This document shows positions 6,917 to 7,759 of a stretch of DNA of 7,759 bases, in pieces. The notes below the pieces were generated by a model. That model saw only the letters and a list, made by a program, of their open reading frames with translations, was not told the DNA's origin and did no database searches. How positions within the stretch are numbered: the first letter of the stretch is position 1; each line of letters opens with the position of its first letter. Position numbers and translations under genes: made by a program. The DNA is from Opitutaceae bacterium. GTDB taxonomy: Bacteria > Verrucomicrobiota > Verrucomicrobiia > Opitutales > Opitutaceae. The DNA lies in NCBI GenBank assembly GCA_031254955.1, contig JAIRTK010000022.1, positions 1-7,759 of the forward strand, given 5' to 3'.

Positions 6917-7089
6917 CTTTTTTTCATTCTTCTTTATTGTTCTCTTTACTTTATCGTTCCTCGTTCTTCTTCCCGCTTTATCGTTCTCGTTCTCGTTATC
7001 TTTCTCGTTATCTTTCTTCTTTCCTCGTTATCTTTCTTCTTTCCTCGTTATCTTTCTTCTTTCCTCTTTATCTTTCTTCTTTCTCTCCC
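6917..7089. repeat. Long pyrimidine tract with four 20-bp tandem units
   Basis: About 170 bp consist almost only of C and T on the plus strand, with scattered GTT and A. At 7004-7083 there are four head-to-tail 20-bp units beginning CTCGTTATCTTTC. The first three are identical and the fourth has one change (CTCTTTATC). The 5' half has looser variants such as CTTTATCGTTC. The tract pairs imperfectly with the purine tracts at 7101-7138 and 7258-7320. It lies upstream of the small gene at the head of the efflux cluster. Sequences of this kind can form intramolecular triplex DNA and change length by slippage. Confidence 0.85.
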
Positions 7090-7100
7090 AAGGCGGTGCC

Positions 7101-7138
7101 GCTGAGGAGGGAAGGGGGGAAAAAGAGAAAAGATAAAT
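7101..7138. repeat. Purine tract, left of the complex palindrome
   Basis: GAGGAGGGAAGGGGGG leading into AAAAAGAGAAAAGATAAA is nearly all purine. It is an imperfect inverted match to the end of the pyrimidine tract (TTTATCTTTC at about 7068-7077, then CTCTCCC at about 7083-7089), with the short spacer around 7090-7100 as the loop. Confidence 0.6.
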
Positions 7139-7257
7139 TGATGTTACGCGCTGCTGTCGTAGCGCAGGTTTCCAAACCTGCTGACGGGCCGAAGGCCCGC
7201 CCCGCCCTGAAGCAGACTTGGAAGTCCGCGTTACGACAGAGGCTGCGCATAACATCA
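7139..7257. repeat. 119-bp complex palindrome (REP/MITE-like)
   Basis: The ends TGATGTTA (7139-7146) and TAACATCA (7250-7257) are inverted, and imperfect pairing continues inward through CTGTCGTA and TTACGACAG. Inside are three hairpins: 7164-7181 (GCAGGTTT, CC, AAACCTGC, perfect), 7185-7199 (CGGGCC, GAA, GGCCCG) and 7212-7229 (GCAGACTT, GG, AAGTCCGC, one mismatch). The first and third are also nearly complementary to each other, so the element can fold as a clover or as one long stem. On the minus strand the middle hairpin has a CTTCGG tetraloop. Purine tracts lie on both sides. Confidence 0.85.
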
Positions 7258-7320
7258 GAGATAAAGATAAAGAAGAAAGAGAACGAGGAACGAGAATGAT
7301 AAAGAGCATGAGAATGAGAT
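7258..7320. repeat. Purine tract with GATAAAG motifs, right of palindrome
   Basis: This tract has GATAAAGATAAAGAAG, then GAACGAGGAACGAGAATG and GATAAAGAGC. It is the approximate inverse of the left part of the pyrimidine tract (CTTTATCGTTCCTCGTTC at about 6949-6966), so the 119-bp palindrome sits inside a larger purine/pyrimidine inverted frame. The same word family occurs at 15-52 and 358-410. Confidence 0.7.
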
Positions 7321-7341
7321 ATATTCGGAGAGTGGGGATGC

Positions 7342-7469
7342 GTGGCATGGGCGACCGCGCCCATGTGTTCGGAAAGTTTACAGCGCGGAGCGCCGTCCAC
7401 GAACGGGTCGCCCGTGCCACTCAAATCGCTCTGCCATCCGAATCGCTCTGCCACACAGGCCGCTCTGCC
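7342..7469. repeat. Cluster of dyads and short direct repeats, no gene
   Basis: GTGGCATGGGCGACC at 7342-7356 is inverted at 7406-7420 with one mismatch. A perfect 8-bp hairpin, CATGGGCG with loop ACCG and CGCCCATG, lies at 7346-7365. Then AATCGCTCTGCCA occurs at 7424-7436 and 7441-7453, with a shorter third copy CGCTCTGCC at 7461-7469. The short reading frames crossing this region have no recognisable features. The stretch looks like stacked remnants of interspersed repeats. Confidence 0.65.
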
Positions 7470-7490
7470 TCGCGTGGCCTTGGGTATAAC

Positions 7491-7534
7491 TGAGGTTACT
7501 GAGGTTACACGAAATCCCGCTTCCGTGTAACCTC
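7491..7534. repeat. GAGGTTACACG dyad with a tandem half-site
   Basis: TGAGGTTAC occurs twice head to tail (7491-7499 and 7500-7508). The second copy, extended to GAGGTTACACG (7501-7511), is perfectly inverted as CGTGTAACCTC at 7524-7534 with a 12-bp spacer. The layout resembles an operator with an extra half-site, but it lies about 50 bp past the FKBP gene and nearly 700 bp before the next one, so a repeat-element stem is equally likely. Confidence 0.6.
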
Positions 7535-7560
7535 GGTCGGTTAACAGAGGAAAACTCATA

Positions 7561-7581
7561 CCCTGCGCCTTGGGGCGCGGG
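7561..7581 (-). terminator. Probable hairpin terminator after the FKBP gene
   Basis: CCC-GCGCC and GGCGC-GGG form an 8-bp GC stem with a TTGG loop and one bulged base (7564), beginning 5 bp after the FKBP stop codon. On the minus strand the T-run (TTTT at 7551-7554) comes six bases after the stem, so it is a weak intrinsic terminator in that direction. On the plus strand TTTT follows more closely (7584-7587). Confidence 0.45.
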
Positions 7582-7585
7582 CGTT

Positions 7586-7759
7586 TTATTGTGTCGTGGG
7601 GGCGACACTCGCGGCGGGGGCGGGCGGGGTCACGTCGAGCAACTCGACCTCGAATATCAATGTCGCATTCGGCGGGATGCCGGAGCCTTGGCGCGGCGTC
7701 GCTCCGTAACCTTGCTCGGCGGGGATGTAGAGTTTGATTTTTCCGCCTTTGTTGATCTT
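7586..7759 (-). CDS. FKBP-type peptidyl-prolyl isomerase, C-terminal end (partial)
   Basis: The last 57 codons of a gene that begins beyond the right edge. The product speeds cis-trans isomerisation of proline peptide bonds in protein folding. The visible part has the conserved end of the FKBP fold: GGKIKLYIPAEQGYG, then GSGIPPNATLIFEVELLDV, where IPPNATLIFEVELL is the family's typical last strand and loop. A 14-residue Pro/Ala-rich tail (TPPAPAASVAPTTQ) follows before TAA. Localisation cannot be judged without the N-terminus. It shares strand with the efflux cluster but is separated by nearly 800 bp and a likely terminator, so it is probably a separate unit. Confidence 0.93.
   Translation of the reverse strand, partial: KINKGGKIKLYIPAEQGYGATPRQGSGIPPNATLIFEVELLDVTPPAPAASVAPTTQ

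Noticed and set aside
7004..7083. CRISPR array
   Set aside because: The 20-bp units are directly adjacent with no spacers, and no cas gene is present.
6531..7136. Plus-strand frames running from the small gene into the pyrimidine tract
   Set aside because: The Phe/Leu/Ser-rich C-terminus that looks like a membrane segment is only translated pyrimidine repeat (TTC, TCT, CTT codons). The front part is antisense to the Cys/His gene.
7068..7559. 163-codon minus-strand frame in the right intergenic region
   Set aside because: It consists of translated repeats (dyads, direct repeats, palindrome and purine tract) with no recognisable domain.

Overview
This is a high-GC bacterial window whose coding content lies entirely on the minus strand. 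It holds a Czc/Cus-type heavy-metal efflux operon, followed downstream and preceded upstream by intergenic DNA full of palindromic and purine/pyrimidine repeats. The best taxonomic guess is Verrucomicrobiota, perhaps Opitutaceae. This is inferred from GC-rich genes without Shine-Dalgarno sequences, AT-rich runs just before the start codons, and dense GC-rich palindromes separated by GATAAAG-type purine tracts. No marker gene confirms it.

Layout from right to left, the direction of transcription: (i) 7586-7759, the C-terminal end of an FKBP-type peptidyl-prolyl isomerase, cut by the window edge; (ii) 6803-7585, a gene-free mosaic of repeats, including a pyrimidine tract with four tandem 20-bp units, a 119-bp complex palindrome and several smaller dyads; (iii) 6368-6802, a small exported Cys/His-containing protein of unknown function; (iv) 6187-4853, czcC, the outer-membrane channel; (v) 4856-3690, a His-rich lipoprotein at the czcB position, overlapping czcC by ATGA; (vi) 3617-459, czcA, the RND pump; (vii) 1-458, a very long, nearly perfect inverted repeat plus a degenerate half-copy that reaches the czcA stop codon.

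Working model: CzcA uses proton motive force to move divalent cations (Zn/Co/Cd class, from the D405-D411-E418 motif) out of the periplasm or inner membrane. CzcC forms the exit duct. The lipoprotein stands where the membrane-fusion adaptor normally is. It has 18 histidines in 56 residues and adaptor-like beta domains, but no visible lipoyl/barrel-sandwich or alpha-hairpin segment, so it may act more as a periplasmic metal collector or a reduced adaptor. The small Cys/His protein at the head of the cluster could be another metal-binding component.

The most unusual points are the reduced His-rich adaptor, a 98-bp palindromic element translated in frame within its pre-signal leader, the 114-bp inverted repeat arms with a single mismatch, and the same class of purine/pyrimidine repeat on both sides of the efflux cluster.
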